Notes under the pieces: model-generated
What the model was told of the DNA's origin: nothing
The model's input: only the letters and a program-made list of their open reading frames with translations
Databases searched by the model: none
NCBI RefSeq assembly: GCF_003259615.1
Contig: NZ_QLLR01000008.1
Span: 90,628 to 154,627 of the forward strand
Direction of reading: 5' to 3'
From: Pedobacter cryoconitis
Lineage (GTDB): Bacteria; Bacteroidota; Bacteroidia; Sphingobacteriales; Sphingobacteriaceae
Length of the DNA: 64,000 nucleotides
Program-made: the position numbers and the translations under genes
Part shown: one piece after another, positions 62,836-64,000 of the stretch
How positions within the stretch are numbered: the stretch's first letter is position 1
Layout: each line of letters starts with the position of its first letter

Positions 62836-63690
62836 ATGAAAAAATACACAATCATTTTGATTTTACTTGGCACCTTAAGCGCATTTGGTTGCAAAGACTA
62901 TCTTGACGCAAAGCCAGATAAAAAACTAGCAGTACCAAATAAAATTAGCGATTTATGGGCTTTACTTGATAACTATACCATAATGAACCGCGCGTCACCA
63001 GTAGCAGGGGAAGATTACACAGATAATTACTATTTAATCGAGACGAGCCTCAATGCCATCGCTAATGTTAATACCCGTAATAACTATACATGGGATGACA
63101 AAGGAGAACGTATTGGTGATTGGTCAAATCCTTATAGAGCAATCTTTTATGCAAATGTTGTATTGGATGAACTAGATCACGTGAAAAAAAATGATCCATC
63201 AAAACAGGAAGATCTTAAAGCTGTACAAGGCAGTGCACTTTTTTTTCGATCCTTTTTGTTTTATGAGGTAGCGCAAATATTTGCTCCACAATATTCTGAT
63301 GACAACTTATTACTTCCATGTATACCGTTAAGATTAAATTCTGATCCCAATGATTTATCTTTTAGGTCTACTGTTCAAGAAACCTATGATAGGATTATAA
63401 ATGATCTTAAATTAGCTTCGAGACTACTTCCCGAAACTTCATCACCAAAAAATAGACCAACAAAGGCTGCCGCATTTGGCCTGCTTGGAAGGGTTTACTT
63501 AAATACCGGAGATTATCAAAATGCCGCCCTTTATGCAGATTCATGTCTTTCTATTTACAGAACCTTAATCGACTATAATTCTTTAAACAAAACAACTGCT
63601 ATACCAATTGCAAGATTTAATGATGAAGTTATATTTGCGAGCAGGTCATATACTGAATCTGGTCTATTTGGAGTTGCTATATTTGAGTAG
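62836..63690 (+). pseudogene. SusD/RagB-type lipoprotein, truncated by an IS3-family element
   Basis: The first ~284 codons of a SusD-like nutrient-binding lipoprotein: lipobox LSAFGC, LDAKPDKKLAVP, and TPR-like repeats such as AAFGLLGRVYLNTGDYQNAALYADSCL. Family members are usually 450-550 aa. The frame ends at a TAG (63688-63690) lying in the terminal sequence of an insertion sequence, so the missing ~200 residues should lie beyond the IS, off the right edge. The truncated product probably cannot support SusC function. Confidence 0.85.
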
Positions 63691-64000
63691 ACACAGAGTT
63701 AAGAGGATTTACATATCTTAACAGAATATTATGTCACGAGAGAGAAAAGCATACCCGAAGGAGTTCAAGCTGATGAGCGTTGAACTGAGTAACACCCGTA
63801 CAGATCTAATTGCACTTGCGAAAGAACTGGATATCAATGTGACTTTATTATATAGATGGCGTAAGGAATTCACCAGCAAGCAAGGCAGCAGTTTTCCTGG
63901 GAATGGAAAGGTTATCCTCAGCGCAGCTGAGCAAGAGGTGGCTAATTTGAAAAAAGAACTGCGTGAAACGCAGATGGAACGGGATATATTAAAAAAGGCC
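63675..64000 (+). mobile_element. IS3-family insertion sequence, left end and orfA (right end outside window)
   Basis: The IS interrupts susD. The exact left terminus cannot be fixed without the other end. It should lie between about 63670 and 63690, where the SusD-like sequence stops and TGAGTAGACACAGAG-type terminal sequence begins. OrfA starts at 63731. The element runs off the window, so orfB, the right inverted repeat and the target duplication are not visible. Confidence 0.8.
63731..64000 (+). CDS. IS3-family transposase OrfA (partial)
   Basis: Ninety codons are visible. The start is SRERKAYPKEFKLMSVELS, followed by a helix-turn-helix (LIALAKELDINVTLLYRWRKEF) and a leucine-zipper region (VANLKKELRETQMERDILKKA), the standard layout of IS3/IS150 OrfA. 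OrfA binds the terminal repeats and is normally fused to OrfB by a -1 frameshift. The rest lies off the right edge. Confidence 0.92.
   Translation, partial: MSRERKAYPKEFKLMSVELSNTRTDLIALAKELDINVTLLYRWRKEFTSKQGSSFPGNGKVILSAAEQEVANLKKELRETQMERDILKKA

Noticed and set aside
1..64000. CRISPR arrays, rRNA genes and prophage structural genes
   Set aside because: No regularly spaced repeats, rRNA sequence or phage structural proteins were seen on reading both strands.

Overview
The window looks like chromosome of a Bacteroidota bacterium of the Sphingobacteriaceae (Pedobacter-like). The grounds are gene content (SusC/SusD pair, BatA-type protein, DUF4199, bacterial GH3 protein, fused hisIE and hisB), AT-rich DNA, repeated TAnnTTTG promoter boxes instead of sigma-70 -10 boxes, and the lack of Shine-Dalgarno leaders. 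The genus is an inference; the phylum is well supported. Core chromosome, 1-39,900: the left edge holds the 3' end of a glutamate dehydrogenase gene, then msrA, cytochrome c maturation genes (ccmE, ccmF-type), a 2Fe-2S ferredoxin-iscX-kdsC cluster, a Spy-like protein, and maf converging on a Ppx/GppA phosphatase. The minus strand then carries a NatAB-like ABC exporter, a DUF72 protein, grpE-dnaJ, ftsE with a small conserved protein, and a LuxC-type acyl-CoA reductase that is divergent from a dicluster ferredoxin. From 25,680 down to 17,412 lies a complete histidine operon (hisG-D-C-B-H-A-F-IE, then a WD40 gene). It starts with a promoter and an 18-residue His-rich leader peptide that I read as an attenuator. 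The plus strand resumes with an L,D-transpeptidase, a BatA-type protein, a dihydroorotase-like protein lacking metal ligands, two glycosyltransferases with membrane and GH3 partners, dxr, rseP, hscB and a DUF3817 protein, ending at tRNA-Leu(CAA). Accessory element, about 40,000 to at least 57,500: a large serine recombinase gene runs antisense into the tRNA-Leu gene. Behind it come a small partner protein, a membrane protein, a two-gene adenine methyltransferase plus PD-(D/E)XK nuclease module (probable restriction-modification), a hairpin-rich oriT-like site, a MobC-like protein, a relaxase and a VirD4-like coupling protein. A VapBC-like toxin-antitoxin pair, two related XRE regulators and a set of unrecognised genes follow, one of them a HEPN/nucleotidyltransferase-like protein. 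No type IV secretion channel genes are visible, so this reads as an integrative mobilizable element, or part of a larger ICE. An 850-bp stretch at 57,482-58,337 is nearly free of genes but rich in predicted RNA structure and may contain a small RNA and one 57-codon ORF. Right end, 58,338-64,000: a TlpA-like thioredoxin protein, a SusC-type TonB-dependent receptor and a SusD-type lipoprotein form an apparent operon. The SusD gene is cut after about 280 codons by an IS3-family insertion sequence whose OrfA runs off the right edge. Whether this locus is cargo of the element or flanking chromosome cannot be decided from the window.
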